Shown piece by piece: positions 1-9,200 of a stretch of DNA of 64,000 bases; positions within the stretch are counted from its first letter, which is position 1; every line of letters begins with the position of its first letter. Under the pieces are notes generated by a model, which was not told the origin of the DNA, did no database searches, and saw nothing but the letters and a program-made list of their open reading frames with translations. Where the stretch lies: positions 5,677,501 to 5,741,500 of the forward strand of contig NZ_AYTM02000002.1 of assembly GCF_000507185.2 (NCBI RefSeq). The letters are read 5' to 3'. The position numbers and the translations under genes are program-made. The stretch comes from Pseudomonas syringae KCTC 12500. Lineage in GTDB: Bacteria; Pseudomonadota; Gammaproteobacteria; Pseudomonadales; Pseudomonadaceae.

Positions 1-1
1 G

Positions 2-430
2 GGCCTGGCGTTCAAACCCAACACCGACGATATGCGTGATGCCCCGAGCCGCGTACTCATGGAAGCGTTATGGGAGGCTGGCGCCAGCGTGCGGGCGTTC
101 GACCCCGAGGCCATGCAGGAAACCCAGCGCATCTATGGCCATCGCGAGGACCTGATGCTCATGGGCACGCCGGAGTCCGCGCTCAACGAGGCCGATGCAT
201 TGATCGTCTGCACTGAATGGCAACAGTTCAAAGCCCCGGATTTCGAGTTGATCCAGCAACGCCTGAACGCGCCGATCATCTTCGATGGACGCAATCTGTA
301 CGACACTGAACGACTGGCAAAACGCGGCTTCCACTACTTCCCCATCGGCCGTGGCGAATCGTGCGACCTGCCAATCCCACAAAAGCAGTGGACGGCCTGT
401 AACTCGTTTGTCAGCAGTCAGGTCGTGTAA
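2..430 (+). CDS. ugd: UDP-glucose 6-dehydrogenase, C-terminal part (5' end outside window)
   Basis: This is the 3' end of a gene whose start lies before the window; the reading frame is open from base 2. The encoded end matches the C-terminal UDP-binding domain of UDP-glucose/GDP-mannose dehydrogenases: GLAFKPNTDDMRDAPS, then FDPEAM, CTEWQQF and FDGRN. The enzyme oxidises UDP-glucose to UDP-glucuronate with two NAD+ in the cytoplasm, supplying uronic acid or aminoarabinose precursors for envelope polysaccharides. It ends 20 bases before the stop of a convergent ArnT-like glycosyltransferase gene, so the two genes meet tail to tail. The length of the complete protein cannot be judged here. Family assignment is firm; the pathway it serves is inferred. 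Confidence 0.92.
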   Translation, partial: GLAFKPNTDDMRDAPSRVLMEALWEAGASVRAFDPEAMQETQRIYGHREDLMLMGTPESALNEADALIVCTEWQQFKAPDFELIQQRLNAPIIFDGRNLYDTERLAKRGFHYFPIGRGESCDLPIPQKQWTACNSFVSSQVV

Positions 431-449
431 CGGGCTGCTCCGGCGGCCG

Positions 450-1931
450 TCAGTTGCCGACAGTCACCGGAGCCTGGCTGACGGAATAGTAGATACGCTC
501 GCCGACCTTGACGCTGTCGACCACTCGCAAGGGTGGTTCGGGAGGCTGCAGGCTTTCCATGATCGCCACATTGCCGTCGGCACGGGTCAGAAAGCTGCTA
601 AGGTCAGCGCTGGATATGAATGTATCCAGCAAGCTCTGGCTGTAGAACACGCTGGCACCTGCCAGCCGTTCACTGGGCTGAAACAAGGCGACGTGCCGTC
701 CCTGGACTTGCAGGGAATGGACCTTGTCAGTCAGCGGCAGGAACGACAACTGCCGGTCCGCTCGCGGTTCCAGCCATATGGCTGCGCCGAGATACCCCGC
801 CACGATCAAAACGGCACCGGCAACCGTCATCGCCCTTGCGTTTCGTACAACCAACGCCGCATACGGAGAGCGCTGCGAGCGCGCCTTGAGTCGCTCGCCC
901 AACACAAAGGTATATTCCGCCGCAATGACCGCAGCCGCAGGGGCCAGTGACATCAGATAAACCATGCGTTTACTCGAGGCCAGCGACAACAGCAGGAACT
1001 GCGCGATCAGCCACAGGCTGAAAAACAGCAGGTAACGGTTGGCCCGCAGCTGTTTGCGGAAATGCCACAGCCCCAGATAGACGAACACATTCCACGGCAA
1101 AAACGCTTCAGGCAGTTTGGTCAGATAGTAATGCACGGGCTCGTAATGCCCCGCCTCTTCGAACGAACCACTGAAGCGTCCGGCACTGTTGGTCCAGAGC
1201 ACGTCCTTCAACGACTGCGTACCGCCCTGCCCGTATAGAAAGCACAGCCATACCAGCAAAGGCACCAAAGCCAGGACGGTGAACATCGACGGGCGTAGCC
1301 AGTGGGCGAGAACAATGCGTTTGCTCTGCACCGACTCGCACACCAGCCAGGCGAAAATGACCACACCCGGCATCGCGAGGCCCAGCACGCCCTTGCTCAG
1401 GGTTGCCAGCGCGATCCCCACTACGAAGAGCAGCCAGGCGCCTGCGGGAAATCCGTCGCTGCGCAAACGCTGACTGGCGTGAAAGAACCCCAGCAACGCC
1501 ATGCTCACACCCAGCGCCAGCAACGCGTCCTCGCCCACCTGTCGCGAATTGCTCCAGAAACTGGCCTGGGTCGCCAGCATGAATGCAGCCACCCACGCTA
1601 CGGAGGCAGGCCGCCCGAAGCGACGCAGCATGCTGTAAAGCAGCAACACGCTGAACAGCCCCGCACAGGCGGACGCAAGCCTGACCGCCCAGGGAGTCGC
1701 ACCGAACGCCCCGATAGACGCAGCGTCGAGCCAGACACTCATCGGCGGCTTTTCCAGGAACGGTTGATCGTTCAATTTCGGGGTAACCCAGTTGCCGCTC
1801 AGGTGCATTTCCATGGCGATGCCGGCCACGCGGGGTTCTGTCGAGTTTTGTAATTGGTGATTGCCCAACGCGAGGAAAAACAGCATTGCACCCAGCAACA
1901 ACAGCAACGGTGAAAGCACACGAGAAGTCAT
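450..1931 (-). CDS. ArnT-like membrane glycosyltransferase (GT39/PMT family)
   Basis: The protein has about 493 residues and many hydrophobic segments. It opens with a membrane helix followed by STEPRVAGIAMEM and LEKPPMSVW, which correspond to the first periplasmic loop of ArnT-type enzymes (acidic catalytic region and EKP motif). Family members move a sugar from an undecaprenyl-phosphate carrier to lipid A or another acceptor on the periplasmic face. The acceptor and donor are not known here. ATG at 1931 is chosen; a TTG at 1961 would extend the protein by ten residues, and neither has a strong ribosome-binding site. The gene converges on ugd, which makes nucleotide sugars, so a shared role in envelope decoration is plausible. 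The arn genes themselves are not in view. Confidence 0.75.
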   Translation of the reverse strand: MTSRVLSPLLLLLGAMLFFLALGNHQLQNSTEPRVAGIAMEMHLSGNWVTPKLNDQPFLEKPPMSVWLDAASIGAFGATPWAVRLASACAGLFSVLLLYSMLRRFGRPASVAWVAAFMLATQASFWSNSRQVGEDALLALGVSMALLGFFHASQRLRSDGFPAGAWLLFVVGIALATLSKGVLGLAMPGVVIFAWLVCESVQSKRIVLAHWLRPSMFTVLALVPLLVWLCFLYGQGGTQSLKDVLWTNSAGRFSGSFEEAGHYEPVHYYLTKLPEAFLPWNVFVYLGLWHFRKQLRANRYLLFFSLWLIAQFLLLSLASSKRMVYLMSLAPAAAVIAAEYTFVLGERLKARSQRSPYAALVVRNARAMTVAGAVLIVAGYLGAAIWLEPRADRQLSFLPLTDKVHSLQVQGRHVALFQPSERLAGASVFYSQSLLDTFISSADLSSFLTRADGNVAIMESLQPPEPPLRVVDSVKVGERIYYSVSQAPVTVGN

Positions 1932-2343
1932 CAAGGTAGGTACCGGGTTGACGGGGGGCAAGCAAACAAGCGAATCGGTCTGGCGAAGTATAAGTCGCCA
2001 ATTGTTGAAGAATTGTTAACCGGCGGCACACCAGACAGCCACTCAACGCTTGTTCAAAAGCTCGGCAAAAAGCCGGCCGTGAACGCCTGACCTGGCGCAG
2101 ATCCCCCGTGGCCCAGAACGCATCCGACATGCAGAATGCGACCGGTGATCGGGCCCAATAAATCTCTTCGCAGGTCTACTAATCTTACAGATAAGCCAGC
2201 CTGATGCAGGTCATGCCTAAGCGTGACCTGGCCGTGTTGGTCAATCCTCTGTTAACCACGAACACTTAGTTCAGAAATAGTTATCGGGCAAGCAAAATAC
2301 AGACGGCGCAAGGGATGCGCCGACACAAGCAACAGGGAGAGTT
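1932..2343. other. Non-coding gap upstream of two divergent genes
   Basis: About 410 bases separate the ArnT-like gene (leftward) from the metalloprotease gene (rightward). I see no convincing gene here. The right half is AT-richer than the left, consistent with the promoter of the metalloprotease gene, but I could not pick a clear -35/-10 pair. A ribosome-binding site AGGGAGAG precedes the ATG at 2344. Confidence 0.5.
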
Positions 2344-4755
2344 ATGAAAACAATGCCGGCTTTCACGTACGTGTTTTTCCTGGGTTTTTTCCATTCAAAC
2401 GCCTTCTCTACAGAGATGAATCCTTATGAGCAGATCATCAGCATTGCGCAAGGTGAGCAGGTCTGTTTAACCCTCGACGGTGATTTAAGTTCTGTCTCAC
2501 TGCAGAAGTGTGTCAACACCGATTATCAACAATGGATCTTTGTGTCATCAGGGCCCATGCTGTACCTAAAAAACAAGGCGTTAGGCGGGTCAACGCAGGC
2601 AATGTGTTTGTCGGCGTCGAATCCAAGTCACGTCAGCATGAAAACCTGTGCCAGCGCCGACAGCAACGACTATCAATCCTTGCGACTCTGGAGCAGAGAC
2701 GGTGACCACACCAGCGTGTTATCAAATAAATACATCAAGGATTTAGGGTTTGATAACTACCTGCTCAGTAATGAAAGCGAGCAGTTGGTATTTGGCCCTG
2801 CAGAGGGAGCTTCATCACAATGGACAATCACCCAACCTCTTTACGAAGAAATCATCAGCACAGTGAATGGCCCGGACGCCTGTTTAACACTGGCGGGTGA
2901 CATGACCAGTGTGGTACTGCAAAAGTGCCTGGGGAGGGACAGTCAGCAATGGACTTTTACGCCCAAGGAAAAAAGGCTTTATGTGAAAAACAAACTGCTG
3001 TCCACATCAGCGCAAGAAATGTGTTTGTTTGCGGCGAATGCAAACAGCGTAAAAATGGCCGCGTGTGCCAGCGCCGGCAGTCATGACTATCAGTCCAGGC
3101 GACTGTGGAATCGGGACGGCAACACCCCCAGTCAGCTGTCAAACAAATATATCAGTGATCTTGGAATGGCTAACTACCTACAAATCAATGCCAGTGAACA
3201 GTTGATATTTGGTGGCAAAGAACAAGGCTCGGCGAGCTGGAGTATCGCCAAGCGTTACGGTTACATCAGGAACGTTGAAAAAGGGCAGGAAACGTGCCTC
3301 GCTTTGTCTGCAGATGAAGTCAGCGTCGAGTTTTCTGCCTGTAAAAGTGTGCCCGGCCAAGACTGGCGAATGTCCGTCATCGTACCGGAGTATGACAAAT
3401 TGACCAATCGCGCGCTGCTGGACAGGGACACAGAAAAGTGCGTTGGGTCAAATAGCAAAATGATCAACTGCCAAGGTACCGGTTATACCTCGGAGCGTTC
3501 CTGGAGTTACAACAGGAACTTCATCCCCCTCATAGAAGGGTTTGTACTGGCCAATAAATATCGCAACGATCTTGTCGGTCCCAACGAAGTTCTGGGCTTT
3601 GCAGGTCACACCATCCAGATGGTGCCGGAATCACGGTCGAAGGCAGTGACATGGAACTTTGAATTGGCAGTACCTAAGATCCCCAGACGCCCCATCGTAG
3701 GCGATAGAAAAGTTCTCCTGCTGCACACCCGATACAGTGACAAGCCAGAAACCGACTTCGAGGCCACCAGGGCGGCCTTCTTCGGAGCGCCTGGTGATAA
3801 CAAATCATTTGTCAACGCGGTCTCTTTTTCCTCCGGCGATCATCTGAAGTTCATCGGGGATGCGGTGACCGGTCTAGACCTGGGCCCAAGACCTTCAGGT
3901 TGCCCGTCCACTGAACTGAGGAACAAAGCGATAGAACTCGCACGCGACAAGGGAACTGACAGGGATAATTACGATTATGTCGCCGTTGAGATTCCTTCTA
4001 CTTCATGCTCCTGGGGTGGGCTTGCTGAAATGCCGGGCTGGTGGGCCATGGGAAATAATTCGGGCCACAAGCCATGGATGTGGCAACACGAATTCGGTCA
4101 TAGCTTCGGCGGACCTCATGCGACCTCGCTGGAGCGCTGCCCTTACAATAATCGGGAAGTTGTGCAAATCGGCGGCAGTGGGTGCGCAGTCACTAATAGC
4201 GCTGACCCTTCGGATACGCTGAATGGTGGAGGGTCACGTCTTTACCCCATTCCTTATTTGTACTACGCGGGCTGGCTCACTGATGACCAATTTCCTGAAG
4301 TGATGAAAAATGGCACCTATAATATTGCACCCTTGTTCAGAGCGGCGGATCCCGAAGTGGTCAAAGGCTTACGCCTGTTTCGTAGCGATGGCAGTTATCT
4401 CACGCTGGAATTCCGCAAGCCTTCACCCGGCTTTGAAAACTGGCCAACTGACGATCCCTTTGTCAATGGTGTGATTGTGAGAATCGCTCGTTTTAATGGC
4501 AACTCCGTCTCCAACACGCTCGTAGACACAACGCCATCAGGCATACATGGCATGAATGACGCTCCGTTGCGGCAAGGTGGGTCGGCAGACGATGTTTTAT
4601 CCGGGAAGCGAATCAGAGTGACCCATGCCGATGACACTGGGGCTACCGTTGAAATCAACGATATTCCTGGTAGCTCTTTGGCAGAACGCTTGCTCTTTGA
4701 ACGCTCTTTTATTGAGCAGACTGCAGGACAGGATGATGAGGTGGTGGAAGATTGA
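2344..4755 (+). CDS. Secreted zinc metalloprotease with N-terminal beta-trefoil lectin repeats
   Basis: The 803-residue protein starts with a signal peptide (about residues 1-22). Residues 25-440 hold three related blocks with ricin-B-type features: repeated 'CLTL' and 'MCLSA'-type strands and QxW motifs (QQWIF, SQWTI, QQWTF, ASWSI, QDWRM). The C-terminal half has the extended zinc motif HEFGHSFGGPH (H582, E583, H586, H592), i.e. HExxHxxGxxH of metzincins. It is followed by a gametolysin (M11)-like tail with YYAGWL and a GTYNIAPLF segment. The likely role is an exported protease guided by carbohydrate binding. The coding sequence looks AT-richer than the surrounding genes, hinting at acquisition. 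Family M11 is my best guess; M66 was the alternative. The substrate is unknown. Confidence 0.72.
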   Translation: MKTMPAFTYVFFLGFFHSNAFSTEMNPYEQIISIAQGEQVCLTLDGDLSSVSLQKCVNTDYQQWIFVSSGPMLYLKNKALGGSTQAMCLSASNPSHVSMKTCASADSNDYQSLRLWSRDGDHTSVLSNKYIKDLGFDNYLLSNESEQLVFGPAEGASSQWTITQPLYEEIISTVNGPDACLTLAGDMTSVVLQKCLGRDSQQWTFTPKEKRLYVKNKLLSTSAQEMCLFAANANSVKMAACASAGSHDYQSRRLWNRDGNTPSQLSNKYISDLGMANYLQINASEQLIFGGKEQGSASWSIAKRYGYIRNVEKGQETCLALSADEVSVEFSACKSVPGQDWRMSVIVPEYDKLTNRALLDRDTEKCVGSNSKMINCQGTGYTSERSWSYNRNFIPLIEGFVLANKYRNDLVGPNEVLGFAGHTIQMVPESRSKAVTWNFELAVPKIPRRPIVGDRKVLLLHTRYSDKPETDFEATRAAFFGAPGDNKSFVNAVSFSSGDHLKFIGDAVTGLDLGPRPSGCPSTELRNKAIELARDKGTDRDNYDYVAVEIPSTSCSWGGLAEMPGWWAMGNNSGHKPWMWQHEFGHSFGGPHATSLERCPYNNREVVQIGGSGCAVTNSADPSDTLNGGGSRLYPIPYLYYAGWLTDDQFPEVMKNGTYNIAPLFRAADPEVVKGLRLFRSDGSYLTLEFRKPSPGFENWPTDDPFVNGVIVRIARFNGNSVSNTLVDTTPSGIHGMNDAPLRQGGSADDVLSGKRIRVTHADDTGATVEINDIPGSSLAERLLFERSFIEQTAGQDDEVVED

Positions 4756-4843
4756 GGATGTGCCGAAAGGTAACCTCAATCAAAAAATGTCGACTGCATC
4801 AGTATCAACTGCACGCCATCAATCACCTGCATCATGAATAAAA

Positions 4844-4868
4844 ACGGGGAGCGATCAACGCTCCCCGT
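4844..4868 (-). terminator. Rho-independent terminator for the leftward membrane-protein gene
   Basis: Perfect 10-bp arms ACGGGGAGCG and CGCTCCCCGT flank a five-base loop. On the minus strand the hairpin is followed by a run of T (the AAAA at 4840-4843 on the plus strand). It lies 33 bases past the stop of the gene at 4902-5921. Confidence 0.85.
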
Positions 4869-4901
4869 CTGGTGCTTCAGTTCAAGTCTTATTGCAGTGA
4901 A

Positions 4902-5921
4902 TCAGACCGCAGCAACAACCTTGGCTGGCGGCTGAGTACGACGACCCAGTACACCTGCACCCGCAGCTACAAGACCCGAGATCACCAGCGTGATCAGCAG
5001 AATCCAGGCACCTTGCGAAACACGCTTGGCGGTCACTTCAGCCGCTTCGCGAGCTTTCTGTTCGGCCTGAGCTTTCAGTTCCTGATACTTGGCATAAGCC
5101 TGACGGTAGCTGGCCTGAGCCTGATCGACGATCTGGTTGGCTTCGGCATCAGTCTTGTTGCCACGCGCCTTGATCAGATTGACCAGCGCCTGACGGTCAG
5201 CGGCATCCCATGCCTGGTCGCCCTTGGCTTTGATGCGATCCATCAGGCCGCTCAATTGCTGGTCGGCTTGCTGAGGATTCTGTGCGCTCTGCTTGGCAGT
5301 GTTCTGTGCGTCTTGCTGGGTCGCCTGAGCTTCCTGCTTGACGTTATCCGGGTTCAGCTCGGGCTTGCCGGTCTGACGCATGGCTGTTTCGATCTCGCCC
5401 TGAATATCGTCCAGATTGAAATCAATGCCCTGGGCGCGCAATTGATCCTGAATCTTGCTGCCAACGGCTGGAGCCACCTGTGCGATACCACTGCCCAGTG
5501 CCGACATGCCGCTGCCCGCCAGGTTGAGGCCGCCGCGCACGACGCCGGTCACTGCGCTGGAGACCAGATAAACCGTGATCAGCGAGACGCTCGCCCATAC
5601 CAGCAGGCCATGAAATGCACCTTCACGCTGCGCCAGACGTCCAGCGGCCCAGCCGCCGACGAACAGCGAAATAACCGAGCTTACAACGACCCAGATACCT
5701 GCGCCCGTACCAATGCCGGACAACGGATTGGCTTCCTGCATGGGATCGATACTGGCACTTCCGATTGCCGTACCCAACAGGTTCAGCAACAGCGAAACAA
5801 CCATGGCCAGAACAACACCGGCCAGAATCGCACTCCAGGAGATTCGTTTAAGCAGCGGAGCCGCTGCATGAGTTTCGTGGTACACAGGGGCACCTGGGGC
5901 GATACGGTCGTCGCGAATCAT
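4902..5921 (-). CDS. Inner-membrane protein with long helical domain, function unknown
   Basis: The protein has about 339 residues. Residues 20-60, 75-100 and 105-130 are hydrophobic and Gly/Ala-rich (first membrane block). A long Gln/Ala/Lys-rich region (about 155-305) is predicted to be helical or coiled coil, and a final membrane segment (GAWILLITLVISGLVAAGAG) precedes a basic tail. Similar proteins in pseudomonads are annotated as PhnA-like or hypothetical; no enzymatic motif is visible. ATG at 5921 is chosen because AAAGGA at 5931-5936 sits at a normal distance from it, while ATG 5927 is too close. A strong terminator follows. The topology suggests a membrane-anchored cytoplasmic or periplasmic helical domain; the role is not known. 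Confidence 0.7.
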   Translation of the reverse strand: MIRDDRIAPGAPVYHETHAAAPLLKRISWSAILAGVVLAMVVSLLLNLLGTAIGSASIDPMQEANPLSGIGTGAGIWVVVSSVISLFVGGWAAGRLAQREGAFHGLLVWASVSLITVYLVSSAVTGVVRGGLNLAGSGMSALGSGIAQVAPAVGSKIQDQLRAQGIDFNLDDIQGEIETAMRQTGKPELNPDNVKQEAQATQQDAQNTAKQSAQNPQQADQQLSGLMDRIKAKGDQAWDAADRQALVNLIKARGNKTDAEANQIVDQAQASYRQAYAKYQELKAQAEQKAREAAEVTAKRVSQGAWILLITLVISGLVAAGAGVLGRRTQPPAKVVAAV

Positions 5922-6306
5922 AGTCATAGTCCTTTGAGTCATTGGCAGTAAACGCACACATGTGTGGCGTACAAATCAATGACCCGAGCGACGTTCAAGA
6001 AGTTTAAAAATTTTATAGACTTTTTTTCAGGCTTGAAAAAGCACAATAGAACTGTATTGATAGTGACGCACATCAATGGAACGTTACCTGCTCGCCTTGC
6101 TCCAAGCGATTTACACACTTTTCATTTTATTAGGTTGTTTGCTCTAACTATTGGCAGTTGTCTGATGTCCGTTAATAACAGACGGGCATTACGGGCTGAC
6201 TGCCTTTTGAATATCGGCACTCATTGGATAGGCTTAATCATATATCAAACAGCACGAAGGCCTGACTGAGAACAGGCAGGCCTTCATGTGTTCATTGTCA
6301 GTATCG
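5922..6306. other. AT-rich intergenic region
   Basis: This 385-base gap is clearly AT-richer than its flanks, especially 6000-6140. It probably holds the promoter of the leftward membrane-protein gene. An open frame on the plus strand (5964-6269) has no ribosome-binding site or recognisable product and I treat it as chance. A hairpin at 6256-6285 lies next to the end of the LOV kinase gene. Confidence 0.5.
6256..6285 (-). terminator. Hairpin downstream of LOV kinase gene
   Basis: Perfect 9-bp arms GAAGGCCTG and CAGGCCTTC flank a 12-base loop, 21 bases beyond the kinase stop codon. The T tract on the minus strand is weak, so it may be a terminator or a stabilising hairpin. Confidence 0.6.
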
Positions 6307-7911
6307 TCAGGCGATGCCGTTCGGCCCGTCGAGGACCTGCCTGACCTTCCTGGCGAGGTCCTGCGGCATGCAAGGCTTGGACACCACCTCAAACTCGGAA
6401 CCGCCAATGTCGGTTCGCTCGATCGAGCTTTCAGCGTAGCCAGTGGTCAGCAGCACCTTGACCTTCGGGTACCTGCGCCTCACTTCCCGCGCGAGCATCA
6501 CCCCGTTCATGCCACCCGGCATGATCAGGTCAGTGAACAGCAAATCATATGTGGCGCCGGCCTCGAAGCGCTTCAGCGCCTCACGGGCATTGAGGACGAT
6601 TTCCGACACATAGCCGTAATCATCCAGCACCATCTTCGCCAGCTCGGCCACATCAGGACGGTCTTCCACGATCAGAATTCGTTCGCAACTGCCAATGCGC
6701 CTTTCCGAGGCTTTCGGCGGATCGTTCTTGCTCAGCACGGCTTCGTCTACAGGAAAATACAAGCGCAGCGTGGTGCCGACACCTTCTTCGGTATAAATAC
6801 GCGCCGCACCACCCGACTGTTTGGCAAAGCCATAGACCATCGAAAGACCGAGCCCGGAGCCCTTGCCTTCTTCTTTGGTAGTAAAGAACGGGTCCATTAC
6901 CCGATCACGGATACTCGCGGGCATGCCGATGCCGTTGTCCGTCACCGCAATAGAGACATAACGGCCGGGTAACAGACCGTCGTAAGACATATTGGCCAAC
7001 TCGTCGACGACCAGATTGCGGGTTTCAATAAATATCTTCGGGTCGGGCCTACCAATGAGTGCATCGCGCGCATTAATGAAAATATTAAGCAGTGCGACTT
7101 CTGCCTGGGTTGGATCGATACGGCAGTTCTTCAGTGCCGGATCCAGATCGGTTTCGATAACCACTTCCGGGCCAAAAGTACGCTCGATCAGCGGCTCCGT
7201 CGTGGAAACCAGGCCATTGAGGTTGAGGACTCGCCCCTGCAGTTTCTGTTTCCGGGCAAATGCCAGCAGTTGCTTGGTCAGTGTACTGGCGCGTTCGACG
7301 GCAGACTTGGCGTGATGAACACTGCGCTGGACACGCTGCACATCAATGGTGGGTTTCTCTGCCGCACTGCCGATCAGATCGATATAACCACCCATCACTT
7401 GCAGCAGGTTATTGAAGTCGTGCGCGATGCCACCGGTAAGCTGCCCCAAGGCCTCCATCTTTTGAGCCTGACGCAATGCTTCTTCGGCATCTCGACGGCG
7501 GCTGATGTCCAGCTGCGACGCAAAGAAATAAATCAGGTCGCCCGCGTCGTTATAGACCGGGGAAATAAACAGCGCATTCCAGAACGATGAACCGTCCTTG
7601 CGATAGTTGAGAATTTCAGTGGAGATATCGACGCGCTCTTCGATGGCATCGCGAATCGACTGCACCGCCGCCCGGTCAGTGTCCGGCCCTTGAAGAAACC
7701 GGCAGTTGCTCCCGATGATTTCCTCTGACGCATAGCCGGTCATTTCCAGAAATGCCTGGTTGGCAAAAATGATGGGATTGTCCGGGCGATTGGGGTCCGT
7801 CACGATCATCGGCATCCGGGTCGTTTCTACCGCCGCGAAAAAGATATCCTTTCCCTGATGTTTGATATCTCCCGTCGCCGCATTGTCGACCCGGGCTTTA
7901 TTGTCCGACAC
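6307..7911 (-). CDS. LOV-domain hybrid histidine kinase (blue-light sensor)
   Basis: This 534-residue protein has an N-terminal LOV/PAS domain (about 20-140) with the flavin-adduct motif GSNCRFLQ (Cys70). It continues with a HisKA domain with [11 protein letters not shown] (His164), a HATPase domain (DNGIGM near 325, GSGLGL near 351), and a C-terminal receiver domain (IVEDRPD near 414, TDLIMPGG with Asp461). Established knowledge: P. syringae encodes a light-activated LOV histidine kinase of this size and layout, in which light forms a Cys-FMN adduct and raises autophosphorylation. GTG at 7911 is the start, with GGAG eight bases upstream. The receiver is fused to the kinase, so phosphate may pass internally or on to an unlinked regulator. 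No separate regulator gene is adjacent. Confidence 0.95.
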   Translation of the reverse strand: MSDNKARVDNAATGDIKHQGKDIFFAAVETTRMPMIVTDPNRPDNPIIFANQAFLEMTGYASEEIIGSNCRFLQGPDTDRAAVQSIRDAIEERVDISTEILNYRKDGSSFWNALFISPVYNDAGDLIYFFASQLDISRRRDAEEALRQAQKMEALGQLTGGIAHDFNNLLQVMGGYIDLIGSAAEKPTIDVQRVQRSVHHAKSAVERASTLTKQLLAFARKQKLQGRVLNLNGLVSTTEPLIERTFGPEVVIETDLDPALKNCRIDPTQAEVALLNIFINARDALIGRPDPKIFIETRNLVVDELANMSYDGLLPGRYVSIAVTDNGIGMPASIRDRVMDPFFTTKEEGKGSGLGLSMVYGFAKQSGGAARIYTEEGVGTTLRLYFPVDEAVLSKNDPPKASERRIGSCERILIVEDRPDVAELAKMVLDDYGYVSEIVLNAREALKRFEAGATYDLLFTDLIMPGGMNGVMLAREVRRRYPKVKVLLTTGYAESSIERTDIGGSEFEVVSKPCMPQDLARKVRQVLDGPNGIA

Positions 7912-8055
7912 TCCAGAAACTCCACGACTGTTTATTGGGCTATTGCGCCTGCTCTCTAATGGCTAGGACTGGCGAAGCCTCAAAAGGGTTCTAAAGTATC
8001 TGAAAAAAATCGAATTATATTCATTTGAAGGGGCACGCACTCCCGAAGCGCTTAC

Positions 8056-9198
8056 TCAAACGGCAAATTTTCCATTCTTTTCTCGAATGACAGCCGCCAA
8101 TTCAAGCGTGTTTTCGCGCAACGCTACCTGCAAAGGGTCAAAGATCGCCCGAGCACCCTGCCCGTCAGCATAACCCAGCAGCCCCGCCGGACAGTATCGA
8201 CCGTCGTCCCAGCCCGGATAATCGAGAACGGGATACCAGCAGATACCTTGCACAGGTACGCCTGCCCTCACCGCCTTGCTGACCTCGGCACAAACGTAAT
8301 TGAACCAGGGCAGACGCTGAACGTCTTCAGCACCGGTTTCAGAAATCAATATCGGTCTGGCGTATCGCCTGTGCAGCTCGCTCAACATGCCTTGAAAAGG
8401 CCTGTACTGCGGATCGTCGTGCGTAAGCTTATGGCCATTGAGCTGCCATTGATTATGCGGATAAAAGTTGACGCCCAGGATATCCAGATACTCCGGGCGG
8501 CCGCCCAGCCCAGGCCATTGCCGTCCGGATAACAGATCCCAGGCTTCGAACTGCGCCAGCCGATAACGTTCTGCTGCCGCGGCATCTGCGCCGCTCCGCG
8601 TTGCCGGTACTACATGAATCAATGGCTCGGCCTGAATAAAACGCGCGTTGGGCTCTACCGTGCGTACCGCGTCTATTGCCGCAATACTGGCCCGGACCAG
8701 TTGATGCTTGAGCTCCATGCCGCGCTGCTCGCTAGCGGGGTTGAAATAAGCCATGTCGCCCCCGGCCCAACTCCAGAACGAAATCTCATTGATCGGCGAA
8801 TAAAAAGGTGCGGTCTCCCCTTCGTCTTTGACGACCTGAGCCACCGCCGCTGCAAAACGCGCAAAGTGCTCGACAAACTGCGGCCGCCAGACATCCAGAT
8901 GATCTGGGTAACCGTAATGGCACAAGTCCCAGATGACTTGGGTGCCCTGATGCCGCGCAGCTCGCAGCATGGGCAGAAAACTGCTCCAGTCGTAACAATC
9001 TGGACGGGCTTCAATCAGATGCCAGCGCAGACCGTCACGTACAGTACGCATTCCGCACTCAGCCAGCGCGACAAAATCTTTCTGTGCCCAGCGGTCGTGC
9101 CCGGTGGCGTGAAGCAGGTCGAGTCGCACACCGTCACCTCGTCGATGGCTGGCGCACTCGAATCCGCCGATGAAAAAACTGTCGAACAGACCGCCCAT
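8056..9198 (-). CDS. Clan GH-A glycoside hydrolase (beta-glucosidase-like)
   Basis: The protein has about 380 residues and no signal peptide, so it is likely cytoplasmic. The pattern fits a (beta/alpha)8 barrel of clan GH-A: an acid/base Glu in SPINEISFW (Glu138) and a nucleophile Glu in LISETGAED (Glu287), about 150 residues apart as expected. GVNFYPHNQW also resembles family 1 and 5 enzymes. ATG at 9198 is chosen because AGG lies six bases upstream; a TTG two codons earlier overlaps the same site. The gene start overlaps the glf stop, so it is translationally coupled to the mutase. Substrate is unknown; context suggests a galactofuranose- or galactose-containing glycan intermediate. Confidence 0.75.
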   Translation of the reverse strand: MGGLFDSFFIGGFECASHRRGDGVRLDLLHATGHDRWAQKDFVALAECGMRTVRDGLRWHLIEARPDCYDWSSFLPMLRAARHQGTQVIWDLCHYGYPDHLDVWRPQFVEHFARFAAAVAQVVKDEGETAPFYSPINEISFWSWAGGDMAYFNPASEQRGMELKHQLVRASIAAIDAVRTVEPNARFIQAEPLIHVVPATRSGADAAAAERYRLAQFEAWDLLSGRQWPGLGGRPEYLDILGVNFYPHNQWQLNGHKLTHDDPQYRPFQGMLSELHRRYARPILISETGAEDVQRLPWFNYVCAEVSKAVRAGVPVQGICWYPVLDYPGWDDGRYCPAGLLGYADGQGARAIFDPLQVALRENTLELAAVIREKNGKFAV

Positions 9199-9200
9199 GC

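Noticed and set aside
5964..6269. Open frame on the plus strand in the AT-rich gap before the LOV kinase gene
   Set aside because: No ribosome-binding site, no recognisable product and unusual composition; better read as non-coding.
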